A stretch of 64,000 nucleotides of DNA from an uncultured Sutterella sp. (lineage in GTDB: Bacteria; Pseudomonadota; Gammaproteobacteria; Burkholderiales; Burkholderiaceae_F), in the NCBI GenBank assembly GCA_900544345.1, contig UQUR01000006.1, forward strand, positions 1 to 64,000, written 5' to 3'. The notes beneath the pieces are model-generated. The model searched no databases, was not told where the DNA came from, and was given only the letters and a program-made list of their open reading frames with translations. This document shows, one piece after another, positions 43,335 through 53,491 of the stretch. The translations under genes and the position numbers were made by a program. Numbering within the stretch: position 1 is the first letter of the stretch; each line of letters opens with the position of its first letter.

Positions 43335-44564
43335 TTAAGCGGCCTTTTGCTTTTGCTGCCCAACTCCCAAAGCCGTCAGTAATGCAAATGTCTGAAAAGT
43401 TCCTACAAGGACGAGCGCGAGCGAAAAGAATCCAGCGTCGAGCAATGGTCCGACTACAAGCGGTGCTAATGTCTGTCCAACATCCATCCCACAATAAGTA
43501 AAGCCATAAACTCGGCCGAAGCTGTTTGTGCCTAAAAATTTCATACAGGCACCTCGTATTAATAGGTCACGAGATGGCGTAGCTAAACCAACACCAAATC
43601 CCATAACGGCCATTAACGGCAAAACACTATTGGCGCCCAACCACTGTGAGGCAAGCAAAATCGCCATAAGTGCAGAAACAGACATCGTTGCTGCAATCAC
43701 ATAGTCACTGCGTTTAATGGCTTTAGCTACATAAGCTCCAGAGAGAATACCAATGATCGAGCCGATCATATAAGCAGTTAGGCCGTCCGTAGCAATTTCA
43801 AGCCCCACGTGATAGGTAGCCTCAAAAATAGAGGGAGCGAAATTTTGCAAGATGCCGAGGGCAAAAGAATTACAAAAGAAGAAGAGAAAGCAAAGCCATA
43901 CGGCAAGGAGTTTTAAAAAACCAAAACCGATATCAGTTTTTTTATCTTCCTTTTTTTCCTCAACAGTTATCCCCTTATCAAGTTTTAGAGCTTGATCAAA
44001 TAAGTTGTTATGAAGTACTAATGAGAGCAAAACAAGCAAAGCCATGATGCCTGCAGTGGCAGCTGCCAATCGCCAGCTACCAGTAAAAGTAGCAACACCT
44101 ACCATAAAAATAGGTGCTAATGCCCAACCAATATTACCTACTACTGTATGGATCGAAAAAGCAAACGGAAGCCGATCTTGGGTGATGCATCGGTTCATAA
44201 TCGAATAATCGGTCGGATGAAAGACGCTGTTACCTAATCCCGCGCATGCCGCAACCGGATAAAACCACCAATAACTTTGAGCAACGCTAAATAAAAAGCC
44301 CGCTATCATCAGCAAGCTTACACCCCCGTATAAACAGACTTTTGGACCTAACTTATCGACAAGAAAGCCGGTTGTTGCCTGTCCGAGTGAGCTCGTAATA
44401 AAAAAGATCGTCATCACTGCCCCCATTTGAGCAAATGAAGCGTCAAATTCGGGCATGATCCAAGGAAATAGCGGCGGAATAATCAGGTGAAAATAGTGTG
44501 ATAACCCGTGTGCGACACCTAATAAACTAATGAGCAATATATCCTGTTTTCGCGTTGAATCCAT
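43335..44564 (-). CDS. MFS transporter, Fsr-like
   Basis: 409 residues, twelve membrane helices. GVAHGLSHYFHLIIPPLFPWI at the N-terminus and VFHPTDYSIMN after helix 4 resemble the fosmidomycin-resistance (Fsr) group of drug exporters. VDKLGPK is the usual MFS loop motif between helices 2 and 3. Substrate unknown. It begins 12 bases after the LysE-type gene on the same strand, so both exporters are probably cotranscribed. Confidence 0.85.
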   Translation of the reverse strand: MDSTRKQDILLISLLGVAHGLSHYFHLIIPPLFPWIMPEFDASFAQMGAVMTIFFITSSLGQATTGFLVDKLGPKVCLYGGVSLLMIAGFLFSVAQSYWWFYPVAACAGLGNSVFHPTDYSIMNRCITQDRLPFAFSIHTVVGNIGWALAPIFMVGVATFTGSWRLAAATAGIMALLVLLSLVLHNNLFDQALKLDKGITVEEKKEDKKTDIGFGFLKLLAVWLCFLFFFCNSFALGILQNFAPSIFEATYHVGLEIATDGLTAYMIGSIIGILSGAYVAKAIKRSDYVIAATMSVSALMAILLASQWLGANSVLPLMAVMGFGVGLATPSRDLLIRGACMKFLGTNSFGRVYGFTYCGMDVGQTLAPLVVGPLLDAGFFSLALVLVGTFQTFALLTALGVGQQKQKAA

Positions 44565-44576
44565 GGTATTGGTCCG

Positions 44577-45215
44577 TCAGTTGGCTTTCCAAAGCAAAGT
44601 GGAAACAGCCAGAATAATAAATATGACTGCGCTTGTTTTATTCAGGATAGTCTGAACTTTCGGATTGCGCAATCGGTCAGCTAAAGTGCCGGCACACCAG
44701 GCGACCGTACAGAAAACAACAAGCGTACAGACTAAAAACGTCAAGCCCATAATGAGCATTTGAATCATCACTTGGGTTTCTGTTGAGCCTTTGATAATAA
44801 ACTGGGGAAAGAAAGCCAGAAAGAATATGAGCACTTTGGGATTTGTTATATTCATCAAAATGCCCCTACGCCAGAGTTGAAAGTGGGTCAATTTAGGATA
44901 TTTAGATGCGCTTTCCCCGTCTTCATTTCCCACTGGTGCCCTCCAAGCTCCCCAAGCGAGATAAAGTAAATAGGCAGCTCCGGCAAGTTGAACAATGAGT
45001 AAAAGCGTCGGAGAGGCAGCGACAACCGCAGCGACACCAAATGCAGCCATGAGAGTCTGAATAAGAACACCGACACATAATCCCAAAGTGACAAAAATCC
45101 CCGCTTTTGCGCCGTACATCGCCGATTGCAGTAAAACGAAAAGATTGTCAGGACCTGGTGCCACGGCCAGTACCGCTGCTGCTACAGTAAAACTTACCCA
45201 AAGATCAAAGGGCAT
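44577..45215 (-). CDS. LysE/RhtB family amino acid exporter
   Basis: 212 residues with about six membrane helices. PGPDNLFVLLQSAMYGAKAGIFVTLGLCVGVL is the family signature, followed by KVLIFFLAFFPQFI. RhtB-type proteins export homoserine, threonine or other amino acids. The ATG has AAGGAAG upstream. It is the first gene of a pair with the MFS transporter. The exact amino acid is not known. Confidence 0.92.
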   Translation of the reverse strand: MPFDLWVSFTVAAAVLAVAPGPDNLFVLLQSAMYGAKAGIFVTLGLCVGVLIQTLMAAFGVAAVVAASPTLLLIVQLAGAAYLLYLAWGAWRAPVGNEDGESASKYPKLTHFQLWRRGILMNITNPKVLIFFLAFFPQFIIKGSTETQVMIQMLIMGLTFLVCTLVVFCTVAWCAGTLADRLRNPKVQTILNKTSAVIFIILAVSTLLWKAN

Positions 45216-45236
45216 ATTCTTCCTTTCAAAAATAAA

Positions 45237-45270
45237 AGACCTTTGCTCTTAAATCAAAGAGCAAAGGTCT
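45237..45270 (-). terminator. Terminator between purL and the LysE-type gene
   Basis: Perfect 14-base stem AGACCTTTGCTCTT / AAGAGCAAAGGTCT with a six-base loop, followed on the minus strand by TTTTATTTTT. It serves purL. Confidence 0.95.
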
Positions 45271-45290
45271 GCCATTAAATTAATCGTAAT

Positions 45291-48200
45291 TTATCCGACA
45301 AACTTTCTGGCGTTTCTGAACATCCGCATCCAGGGGCTGAATTCACCCAGAGAATCAGGCGCCCAGCTCATCTGAACTGTACGGTGTGTACGTTCCGGGT
45401 GAGGCATCATAATAGTAAAGCGACCGTCAGGAGTGGTTACACCAGTGATACCGTCAGGTGAGCCGTTCGGATTGAAGGGATAAACTTCCGTTGGACGACC
45501 AGAGGAATCAACGTAACGAGCCGCTAAAGTTGCCAGTTTAGCGTCCTCAGCACTTAACCACTGCACATGACCTTCACCGTGAGAGTTTACAATCGGCATC
45601 ATGCTTCCTTCCATACCATCAAAGAAAATGGAAGGACTCTTCATGATTGCGACCTCAACCAAGCGGGCTTCGAATTGTTCGCTGATATTACGGACGAACT
45701 GAGGCCAGTGACTTGCTCCGGGAATAATGTTACGCAGATGACTCATCATCTGACAACCATTACAAATACCTAAGGCAAATGTATCAGCACGATTGAAGAA
45801 CGCAGAGAACATATCAACCATTTGCGGGTTACGCAAGATAGTGGTTGCCCAACCGCCGCCAGCGCCTAAAACGTCACCGTAAGAGAAGCCGCCACAGGCC
45901 GCAAGTCCGGCAAAATCCTTAAGATTGCTTCTGCCCGTCAGCAAATCAGTCATATGGACGTCCACTGCTTCGAAACCGGCACGCGTAAAGGCTGCTGCCA
46001 TTTCAGTCTGACTGTTAACACCCTGCTCACGCAAAATCGCAATTCTCGGACGAACACCTGTGGCAATATAGGGAGCTGCCACATCGTCTTCAGTATCAAA
46101 CGTGGTACGAACAAAAAGTCCCATATCGTTTTCATCTGTGCAGCGAGCATATTCCTGATCAGCGCAAGCTGGATTATCACGCATGCGGGCAATTTGCCAA
46201 GACACCTCTGTCCAGGCTTTTTGTAAGTCACCACGACTAGCTTCGTAAAGTTCACTGCCGTGAGCTTCAATATGAAGCCTTTCATCAGCAGTGACTTCAC
46301 CGATAAAGTGTGTGCAATCAGCAAGACCAGCTTCTTTGACTGCCGCATGAATCTCTTCGATTCTATCGGCTCTTACCTGCAACACAGCTCCTAACTCCTC
46401 GTTAAAGAGTACGGGCACTACGTCTTCGATTTGTGCTGACTGAGCCATTGAAGTGAGATCAATACGGGCACCGCAGTGGCCAGCAAACATCATTTCAGCA
46501 ACGGTTGTGAGAAGTCCACCGTCAGAGCGATCGTGATAAGCTAAAACGCAACCCGCAAGGGTGAGCTTTCTGATGAGTTTTACAAAGCTCTGCAACTGCT
46601 CAGGGTGATCAAGATCTGGTGTTTGGCTACCGAATTGCTGAGTGACCTGAGAGAGAATGGAACCAGCCATACGGCTTTGACCATGGCCCAAATCAATAGC
46701 GATTAGAACTGAAGGCACCTTAGTATTAAGTTCTGGCGTCAGCGACAGGCGAACGTCACGAACAGGAGCTGCAGCTGAAACAATTAGAGAAACTGGAGAG
46801 GTGACCGTCTTCTTTTCACCGTCCTCTTCCCATGTAGTCTTCATTGACAGACTGTCTTTGCCAACGGGAATTGCCAATCCGATCTTTTGGCATAAGGTGC
46901 TTGCCGCTTTTACAGCGTCATAGAGCTTAGCATCTTCGCCCTTGCTACCGCAGGCAGCCATCCAGTTTGCTGAAAGCTTAACAAGCCCTAATTCAATGTC
47001 GGCACTTGTGATATTGGTGATAGCTTCACCGATTGCCATACGGCTAGCAGCAGCTGCATTGGCAATCGCTAAGGGCGTTCTTTCACCCATGCTCATTGCT
47101 TCACCACGATGACCCACAAAGCTGATATTGGTTACGGCAGCATCGGCAACAGGGACCTGCCAGGGACCGACCATTTGATCGCGATGTACAAGGCCACCAA
47201 CGGTGCGGTCACCGATTGTGATTAAGAAGCTCTTAGAGCCCACGGTCGGATGACGCAATACATCCTTGATAGCCTTGGCTAAATCAATGCCCTTTGCATT
47301 AAAAGCAGGTAACTTTTGCTCAAGATGTTCTGCCGTACGATGCATACGCGGTGCTTTACCTAATAGCACCTCCATTGGCATATTAACGGCTGGAGTTTGC
47401 TCTTGTTCACGAGCCACGACCAGGTTATTGTCTTCGCTGATCGTTCCTAATACAGCATAGGGACAACGTTCGCGTTTGCAAATTGCATCAAAACGTTCAA
47501 GAGACTCGGGGGCAATAGCAATCGAGTATCTTTCTTGACTTTCATTACACCATATTTCCAGCGGGCTCATACCGCTTTCTTCAACTGGAACTTTGGTGAG
47601 ATCAAGTTTGGCGCCATGTCCCGAGAGGTCTGCCAACTCAGGCATAGCGTTTGATAAGCCACCTGCGCCCACGTCATGAATAGCCAAAATTGGATTATTT
47701 TCTCCACTTGCCCAGCAGCGATCGATTACTTCTTGTGCACGGCGTTCCATTTCTGGGTTACCGCGCTGAACGCTGTCAAAGTCAAGTGATTCGGAGTTGG
47801 AACCCGTCGTCATAGAACTTGCAGCGCCACCGCCTAAACCAATTCGCATACCCGGGCCGCCTAAGCTGATTAAAAGCGTTCCCGGAGGCAAAGCGGTTTT
47901 GTGTGTTTGGTCATGACGGATATTTCCGATACCGCCAGCTAACATAATAGGTTTGTGGTAACCGTAGCGGGTGCCTGCAACATTATTTTCGAATACGCGG
48001 AAATAGCCTAAAACATTGGGGCGTCCGAATTCATTGTTAAATGCAGCAGCTCCGAGAGGTCCATCGATCATGATCGAAAGCGCAGAGGCAATGCGGCTAG
48101 GTTTGCCGTAGACCTTAGCGTCTTCCTTTTCACTAGCAGTAACGTCTTTGTCGTTTTCCCAGTCTTGGGCGGCTTCAGGCAATTGCAATGAAGATACCGT

Positions 48201-49238
48201 AAAACCGCAGAGGCCCGCTTTAGGACGGGCACCCCTACCCGTTGCCCCTTCATCACGAATTTCACCGCCAGAACCGGTTGAAGCACCAGGGAAAGGAGAA
48301 ATAGCGGTTGGGTGATTGTGAGTTTCAACTTTAAAAACGGTGTGAGTTAATTCTTCGTCTTCAGTAAATACGCGGCCAAAAGCTTCGCCGGCAGATGTTC
48401 GCGGATAAAGGCGAGGTACCTTTGCACCTTCAAAAATTGCGGCGTTATCTGAATAGGCCACAATAGTTCCGTCGGGGTGCGCTTTGTGAGTTTCACGAAT
48501 CATACCGAACAAGGTTTTTTCTTCTTCCTTGCCGTCAATTGTCCACTTCGCATTAAAAATCTTATGCCGGCAGTGTTCAGAATTGGCCTGAGCAAACATC
48601 ATGAGTTCGACATCAGTAGGATTGCGCTTGGCCTTTGTAAAAGCGTCTGTGAGGTAATCGATTTCGTCCTCACTCATGGCTAAGCCCATTGAGAGATTAG
48701 CATCGGCCAGGGCCTTGCGTCCTTGGGTGAGAAGATCTACCGTCACCATAGGTTTGCCGGGCAGTTCTGTAAAGAGTGTTTTGGCTTCAACCGAAGCGTC
48801 AACGACACTTTCAGTCATGCGATCGTGCAGCACGCCTGAGACTTGCGTAAGTACGGATTGCTCTGGGACATTGCCACCGAAATCAACACTATAAAGCGTT
48901 CCGCGTTCAATACGAACGATTACATCCAGGCCGCAGTTATGAGCAATATCTGTTGCTTTACTGGCCCAGGGGCTAATTGTGCCCAAGCGCGGAATAACCA
49001 TGAAAGTCGCATCCTGCTTGACATCTTTTGTCTCAAAGCCATAATGCAAAAGCGCCTGCAAACGGGCGCTTTCATCATCGGTGAGCGGTCTTTGGGCATG
49101 CACAAAGTGAACGAAACGGGCAGAAATTCCCTGCGCTTGAGGCGCAACTTCACGAATTTGCTTTAAAAGGCGCGCAGCCCTGAAATCAGACAATGCGCTT
49201 GTGGCCATTAAAGTAAACATCGAAGCGGTGTTAGACAT
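45291..49238 (-). CDS. purL: Phosphoribosylformylglycinamidine synthase
   Basis: 1315 residues, the long single-chain form typical of proteobacteria. It converts FGAR to FGAM in purine synthesis. An N-terminal PurS-like region, two AIR-synthase-like halves (VETHNHPTAISPFPGASTGSGGEIRDEGATGRG is the ATP-site signature) and a C-terminal glutaminase domain (GICNGCQMM with the catalytic Cys; PHPERTH with the catalytic His) are all visible. I place the start at the ATG at 49238 (MSNTAS) rather than the TTG nine codons upstream. It is a single-gene unit. Confidence 0.97.
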   Translation of the reverse strand: MSNTASMFTLMATSALSDFRAARLLKQIREVAPQAQGISARFVHFVHAQRPLTDDESARLQALLHYGFETKDVKQDATFMVIPRLGTISPWASKATDIAHNCGLDVIVRIERGTLYSVDFGGNVPEQSVLTQVSGVLHDRMTESVVDASVEAKTLFTELPGKPMVTVDLLTQGRKALADANLSMGLAMSEDEIDYLTDAFTKAKRNPTDVELMMFAQANSEHCRHKIFNAKWTIDGKEEEKTLFGMIRETHKAHPDGTIVAYSDNAAIFEGAKVPRLYPRTSAGEAFGRVFTEDEELTHTVFKVETHNHPTAISPFPGASTGSGGEIRDEGATGRGARPKAGLCGFTVSSLQLPEAAQDWENDKDVTASEKEDAKVYGKPSRIASALSIMIDGPLGAAAFNNEFGRPNVLGYFRVFENNVAGTRYGYHKPIMLAGGIGNIRHDQTHKTALPPGTLLISLGGPGMRIGLGGGAASSMTTGSNSESLDFDSVQRGNPEMERRAQEVIDRCWASGENNPILAIHDVGAGGLSNAMPELADLSGHGAKLDLTKVPVEESGMSPLEIWCNESQERYSIAIAPESLERFDAICKRERCPYAVLGTISEDNNLVVAREQEQTPAVNMPMEVLLGKAPRMHRTAEHLEQKLPAFNAKGIDLAKAIKDVLRHPTVGSKSFLITIGDRTVGGLVHRDQMVGPWQVPVADAAVTNISFVGHRGEAMSMGERTPLAIANAAAASRMAIGEAITNITSADIELGLVKLSANWMAACGSKGEDAKLYDAVKAASTLCQKIGLAIPVGKDSLSMKTTWEEDGEKKTVTSPVSLIVSAAAPVRDVRLSLTPELNTKVPSVLIAIDLGHGQSRMAGSILSQVTQQFGSQTPDLDHPEQLQSFVKLIRKLTLAGCVLAYHDRSDGGLLTTVAEMMFAGHCGARIDLTSMAQSAQIEDVVPVLFNEELGAVLQVRADRIEEIHAAVKEAGLADCTHFIGEVTADERLHIEAHGSELYEASRGDLQKAWTEVSWQIARMRDNPACADQEYARCTDENDMGLFVRTTFDTEDDVAAPYIATGVRPRIAILREQGVNSQTEMAAAFTRAGFEAVDVHMTDLLTGRSNLKDFAGLAACGGFSYGDVLGAGGGWATTILRNPQMVDMFSAFFNRADTFALGICNGCQMMSHLRNIIPGASHWPQFVRNISEQFEARLVEVAIMKSPSIFFDGMEGSMMPIVNSHGEGHVQWLSAEDAKLATLAARYVDSSGRPTEVYPFNPNGSPDGITGVTTPDGRFTIMMPHPERTHRTVQMSWAPDSLGEFSPWMRMFRNARKFVG

Positions 49239-49470
49239 GGCAGTTAAAGTCCCCAGAATGATCAAAATAGAAAAAACAACTTAATCAATTTATTATAAGT
49301 ATCAAAGTTCTGAAATTGCCCGATATGAAAGCTAAGCATGAACTTTTTTAACTTTACGGAAAGCTAAATTGATTTGACTAAAAGCTTAGATTGAATGTTT
49401 ATGAGAAAAAGAGTCACCATTCAATTAAAATGACTCCGTTTAATTGGTTATTAGGGAGCGTTTTAAGACC

Positions 49471-51030
49471 ATGTCAACCACGCTTTTATCTTTAGAAGAG
49501 TTGGGTGAATTAGAAACCCGTTTAAGCCATGTGTTGCCTGAAGGCACATTAATGGATCGAGCGGGTTTTGTTGCTGCTAACTGGATTGATGATCAGTGCG
49601 ACGCGGCGAGCACTATTGTTATTTTGTGCGGTCAAGGTAATAACGGTGGTGACGGTTACACAGCTGCGCAGCATTTAAAGAGCCGCGGTCATCATGTTGT
49701 TTGCGTGGCTATCGGCGGTAAAAAACCAAAAACAGAAGATGCTCTTCGAGCCTATAACCGCTGGATTGAAAAAGGCGGTGAAGTGATTGATGACCCTTAT
49801 ATGGCTCCTAAGGCTGATGTAGTTGTGGATGCCATGTTGGGCGTAGGAATTACAAAGGCCATCTCAGGTGACTATATTGATGCCGCTCTTTGGTTTAACG
49901 AACGTCAAGCACTACATATGGCAATTGATGTACCCACTGGCATTGATGCTGAAAAAGGCAATTGGGTGGGCGGCATTAAGGGTTGTGTGGCTGACATGAC
50001 TTTAAACCTCATTAGTGCTAAAGCAGGCTGCTTTATGAATGATGGCAAAGATGCAAGCGGTATGGTCACTTTATCAGAATTAGATGTGTCCGTTCCCCTG
50101 TCTTCTTTGAGTTTAATTGACACAGATGATTTCAAACATATTCTTGAATTGCGAAAATACTATTCTCATAAGGGAACTTATGGTCATTGCTTAGTGATCG
50201 GTGGAGACAAAGGTAAGGTAGGGGCTGCTTTACTTGCTGCGCGTTCTGCTCTGAAGCTCGGCGCCGGCAGTGTAACCGTCGAACTGATGGCGCCAAACGC
50301 TCCCCTTTATGATCCGCAGCAGCCCGAATTGATGATTACCGATGAACCGGTTGATTTTAACGGAATTGATGTAATTGTCATTGGCTGCGGTATGGGTTTT
50401 AGCGATAAAGCGAAGGCTCGTCTTTTGGCTGCTATCCGCTCAAATATTCCTCTTATTATCGATGCAGATGCCCTTACGATGATCTCACGCGATCAGTCCA
50501 TGGAAGATGAGGTACTCGCCAGAAAAGCACACACCGTGATTACTCCTCATCCGGGTGAAGCTGCGCGTATGCTTCATCGTGATGTTAAGAGCATCCAAGA
50601 GGATCGAGTCACCAGTGCCAGAGAACTTTCTTTGCAAACTGGTGCTATTACGGTTTTGAAGGGAACTGGCACAGTGGTTACTTTAAGAAGCTCCCGGTCT
50701 TGGATTAATCCAACCGGCAATGCCTGTTTAGCCACAGCTGGCTCGGGTGACGTCTTAGCTGGCATGATCGGTGCTTTCTTTGCGCAGAAATTTGACATTG
50801 TGAGTGCAACGCTCGGTGCAGTTTGGCTTCATGGTGAAGCAGTTCGAGCCAGAAACACTGGTATAGTGGCAATGGATATTTGCGAAAGAGCTGCAAGAGC
50901 TCTTGAAATTCTCCGTTGGGGTGGAAATCCAGATGATCTTATTGATCCCTATGACGAAAGTGAATTCGTTTTAGATGAAGATGGTCCGGGAGAGGCAATC
51001 GCACGCACAATGGGAAGTGAAGAATCCTAA
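49471..51030 (+). CDS. nnr: Bifunctional NAD(P)H-hydrate epimerase/dehydratase
   Basis: 519 residues from the ATG at 49471 (AGGGAG 12 bases upstream). It repairs damaged (hydrated) NADH and NADPH. The N-terminal epimerase domain (1-215) has GQGNNGGDGYTAAQHL and DAMLGVGITK; the C-terminal ADP-dependent dehydratase has HKGTYGHCLVIGGDKGKVGAALLAARSAL, TPHPGEAARM, and ATAGSGDVLAGMIGAFFAQ. The acidic tail of about 30 residues (DPYDESEFVLDEDGPGE) is an extension. It is divergent from purL. Confidence 0.93.
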   Translation: MSTTLLSLEELGELETRLSHVLPEGTLMDRAGFVAANWIDDQCDAASTIVILCGQGNNGGDGYTAAQHLKSRGHHVVCVAIGGKKPKTEDALRAYNRWIEKGGEVIDDPYMAPKADVVVDAMLGVGITKAISGDYIDAALWFNERQALHMAIDVPTGIDAEKGNWVGGIKGCVADMTLNLISAKAGCFMNDGKDASGMVTLSELDVSVPLSSLSLIDTDDFKHILELRKYYSHKGTYGHCLVIGGDKGKVGAALLAARSALKLGAGSVTVELMAPNAPLYDPQQPELMITDEPVDFNGIDVIVIGCGMGFSDKAKARLLAAIRSNIPLIIDADALTMISRDQSMEDEVLARKAHTVITPHPGEAARMLHRDVKSIQEDRVTSARELSLQTGAITVLKGTGTVVTLRSSRSWINPTGNACLATAGSGDVLAGMIGAFFAQKFDIVSATLGAVWLHGEAVRARNTGIVAMDICERAARALEILRWGGNPDDLIDPYDESEFVLDEDGPGEAIARTMGSEES

Positions 51031-51050
51031 AAACTAATCGTCTTTAATAA

Positions 51051-51085
51051 AAGCCCAAGTCTCTATTCTGAAACTTGGGCTTTTT
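51051..51085 (+). terminator. Terminator of nnr
   Basis: Perfect stem AAGCCCAAGT / ACTTGGGCTT followed by T5. Confidence 0.9.
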
Positions 51086-51093
51086 CCTACAGT

Positions 51094-51122
51094 AAAAAAG
51101 GGATCCCACTCTAAGGATCCCT
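51094..51122 (-). terminator. Terminator of the PpiD-like gene
   Basis: Perfect eight-base stem AGGGATCC / GGATCCCT followed on the minus strand by TTTTTT. Confidence 0.85.
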
Positions 51123-51133
51123 GAGTCTGGAGA

Positions 51134-53035
51134 TTACTCAACCTCTTCTTCACTGGGCTGATAGCCAGGCTTGTACTCATCCTTTAAGATCTGAGTCCCG
51201 AACTTTTGTTCTAGTCCGCTGATAAATGCGGTTTGTTCGGGATTGCTGTAAAGCTGAGCCAGCTCTGCCTTACGCATGGCCAATTGCTCAGGTGTTGCCT
51301 GAACTTTTTTAGCAGCCTGAACTTCAATCACAACGTAGCTACCGTCAGGCGTTTTCACACCGGTGTAGACCGGAAGTCTATCTGCTACGGGGCGAAGAGA
51401 AGCCGTCACCACCTCATAGGCATAGTTGCCCGGACGCTCACGAGAGACCTGAGCTTTGGAACCAAATTTTTGGTTCACCTTTTCTTTGGCGTTAAGTTTT
51501 GCGATTGCATCTAAACCCTGAGCCTTTGCAGCTTCGGTAGCTTTTTGGTTTTTGAGGTGTTCAACGATGTCACTCTTGACTTCATCAAAAGTTTTTACAC
51601 TTTGGCGATGATGTTCCGTGACACGGGCAGCTAATAATGTATTGGCAGCTACTTCAATGGCATTGGAATTACGCTTATCCTCCAAAACATCAAAGCTATA
51701 AAGAGCCTCAACCACGTTCGAGTTGATTATTGCATCTTGATGGTCTCGCGTAATTGTTTTAGCTGTCTGAATCTTTAAACCAAAACGCTCTGCAACGGGC
51801 TGCAAAGATTCACTTTGTTCATAAACCATGTTAGAGAAGCTTTCAGCATCTTCGGCAAAAGCACGAATGGCAGCCTGTTGTTGATATAAGGCTTCAATTT
51901 CAGCACGTACATCAGCTAAGGCTTTAGCTTGGGCAGGCTTAATATCGTTGATTTGGATAATGTGATAGCCGAATTGAGTTTTGACCGGAGCAATCAAGTC
52001 ACCTTTTTTACCGGAAAAAACCGCATTATCAAATTCAGGAACCATCATACCCTTTTGGAAAAAACCTAAATCTCCACCTTGACGAGCGCTGCCAGGGTCT
52101 GCCGAGTGAGCTTTTGCCAATTGAGCAAACTTAGAGGGATCGGCCTGAAGCTGCTTATAAAGTTCATCAGCTTCTTTCTTAGCGTCAGCATCAGATTTGT
52201 CAGCATTGACAGCAATCAGAATGTGGCTAGCACGGCGTTCTTCGGGTACGGAGAATCGTTGCAGGTTCTGTTCGTAGAAAGTTTTAATGTCTTCTTCACT
52301 GGGCTTAATGTTTTTATAGTTTTCTGGTGACAAAATGACATATTCAATATCAACACTTTCCGGAACAGCAAACTGAGCTTTGTTTTGGTCATAAAAGCCT
52401 TGTGCATCAGAATCGCTTACTTTAACGTTCTTTAAGAAAGCGGCAGGCTTAATCTCAAAGGTGCGGATCGTGCGTTCCTCAGTCAAAAGATCATGAATAC
52501 GTTGGGCAACCGTGTTGCTTGCAAGCGTACTTTGAGACACTGAAGCTAAAAGCATCTGACGGGTCAGATCGCGACGAAGCTCAAGAACGAACTGTTCATC
52601 AGACTTACCCATGCTGTTTAGGAACTGCTGGTAGGCTTCGGTTGAGAACTTGCCATCACGTTGGAAAGCTGGAGCCTGCTTAACTAAATTAATAGCATCG
52701 GCTTCACCGACATTCATGTATTCGGTAGCAATTTCTAAAGATACAGCTCGGTCGCTGATCAAAGAAGCCAGAATAGAAGCTCGGGCTTCTGCAGTATCGA
52801 GCATATTGGCCTTGAAATTTTGGCCCATTTGACGACGGAAATTTTCCAAATATTGACGTTTGGCCGTATCAAAATCCTGAAGAGTAATCGAGGTTTCACC
52901 GACAGTAGCCAAATCATTTTCTGAATCGGACATCCGGTTATAACTGTAGATACCCGTGACAACGAACGAAGGAATGATGAAGATCATAGCGATGAACATC
53001 ATCCAACGCTTGTGTGTACGAAAAGCCTGAAGCAT
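51134..53035 (-). CDS. ppiD: PpiD-like periplasmic chaperone/peptidyl-prolyl isomerase
   Basis: 633 residues from the ATG at 53035 (MLQAFRTHKRWM; GGGA seven bases upstream). An N-terminal membrane anchor (about 11-30), a SurA-like chaperone region with NRMSDSENDLATVGETSITLQDF, then a parvulin domain (RRASHILIAVNADKSDADAKKEADELYKQ, KAHSADPGSARQGGDLGFFQKGMMVPEFDNAVF, GYHIIQINDIK) at about 260-360. It works at the periplasmic face of the Sec translocon. It lies just downstream of tRNA-Val and tRNA-Asp, as in most Burkholderiales. Confidence 0.93.
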   Translation of the reverse strand: MLQAFRTHKRWMMFIAMIFIIPSFVVTGIYSYNRMSDSENDLATVGETSITLQDFDTAKRQYLENFRRQMGQNFKANMLDTAEARASILASLISDRAVSLEIATEYMNVGEADAINLVKQAPAFQRDGKFSTEAYQQFLNSMGKSDEQFVLELRRDLTRQMLLASVSQSTLASNTVAQRIHDLLTEERTIRTFEIKPAAFLKNVKVSDSDAQGFYDQNKAQFAVPESVDIEYVILSPENYKNIKPSEEDIKTFYEQNLQRFSVPEERRASHILIAVNADKSDADAKKEADELYKQLQADPSKFAQLAKAHSADPGSARQGGDLGFFQKGMMVPEFDNAVFSGKKGDLIAPVKTQFGYHIIQINDIKPAQAKALADVRAEIEALYQQQAAIRAFAEDAESFSNMVYEQSESLQPVAERFGLKIQTAKTITRDHQDAIINSNVVEALYSFDVLEDKRNSNAIEVAANTLLAARVTEHHRQSVKTFDEVKSDIVEHLKNQKATEAAKAQGLDAIAKLNAKEKVNQKFGSKAQVSRERPGNYAYEVVTASLRPVADRLPVYTGVKTPDGSYVVIEVQAAKKVQATPEQLAMRKAELAQLYSNPEQTAFISGLEQKFGTQILKDEYKPGYQPSEEEVE

Positions 53036-53190
53036 TTCTAGATCCCTAAATAAAATAAAAATCAATGATTGCGAAATATGATCCGCAAAAATGAGGTTAT
53101 TTTAACAATTAGAAGGAATCATCGCCTGCAAAAAGGGCTAAAGACACGAAACTTTACGAAAAAGAATGGATTTATTGAAGAAATGAAGAC

Positions 53191-53267
53191 TGGCGGAGTG
53201 GACGGGACTCGAACCCGCGACCCTCGGCGTGACAGGCCGATATTCTAACCAACTGAACTACCACTCC
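53191..53267 (-). tRNA. tRNA-Asp (GTC)
   Basis: 77 nucleotides including an encoded CCA. The acceptor stem GGAGTGG/CCACTCC and the anticodon GTC in CCTGTCACG are clear. Confidence 0.97.
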
Positions 53268-53293
53268 GGTAGATTTGCAATTGTTTGAAACTG

Positions 53294-53369
53294 TGGTGGG
53301 TGCTAAGAGGTTCGAACTCCTGACCTACGCCTTGTAAGGGCGCCGCTCTACCAGCTGAGCTAAGCACCC
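53294..53369 (-). tRNA. tRNA-Val (TAC)
   Basis: 76 nucleotides including CCA. The acceptor stem GGGTGCT/AGCACCC and the anticodon loop CTTACAA (anticodon TAC) are clear. It precedes tRNA-Asp in the same transcript. Confidence 0.97.
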
Positions 53370-53452
53370 ACAGCCATCAAACAGAAGCACGCATATTACA
53401 CTACAAATGCGATGAATTCAAGGGTTTTAGAAAAGTTTTTTTTATTTTGATC

Positions 53453-53476
53453 AGGGGACGGACTTTTCCGTCCCCT
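53453..53476 (-). terminator. Hairpin after lon
   Basis: Perfect 10-base stem AGGGGACGGA / TCCGTCCCCT, 16 bases after the lon stop. No T-run follows on the minus strand, so a Rho-independent role is uncertain. Confidence 0.5.
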
Positions 53477-53491
53477 ATCATAGCCTCTTTT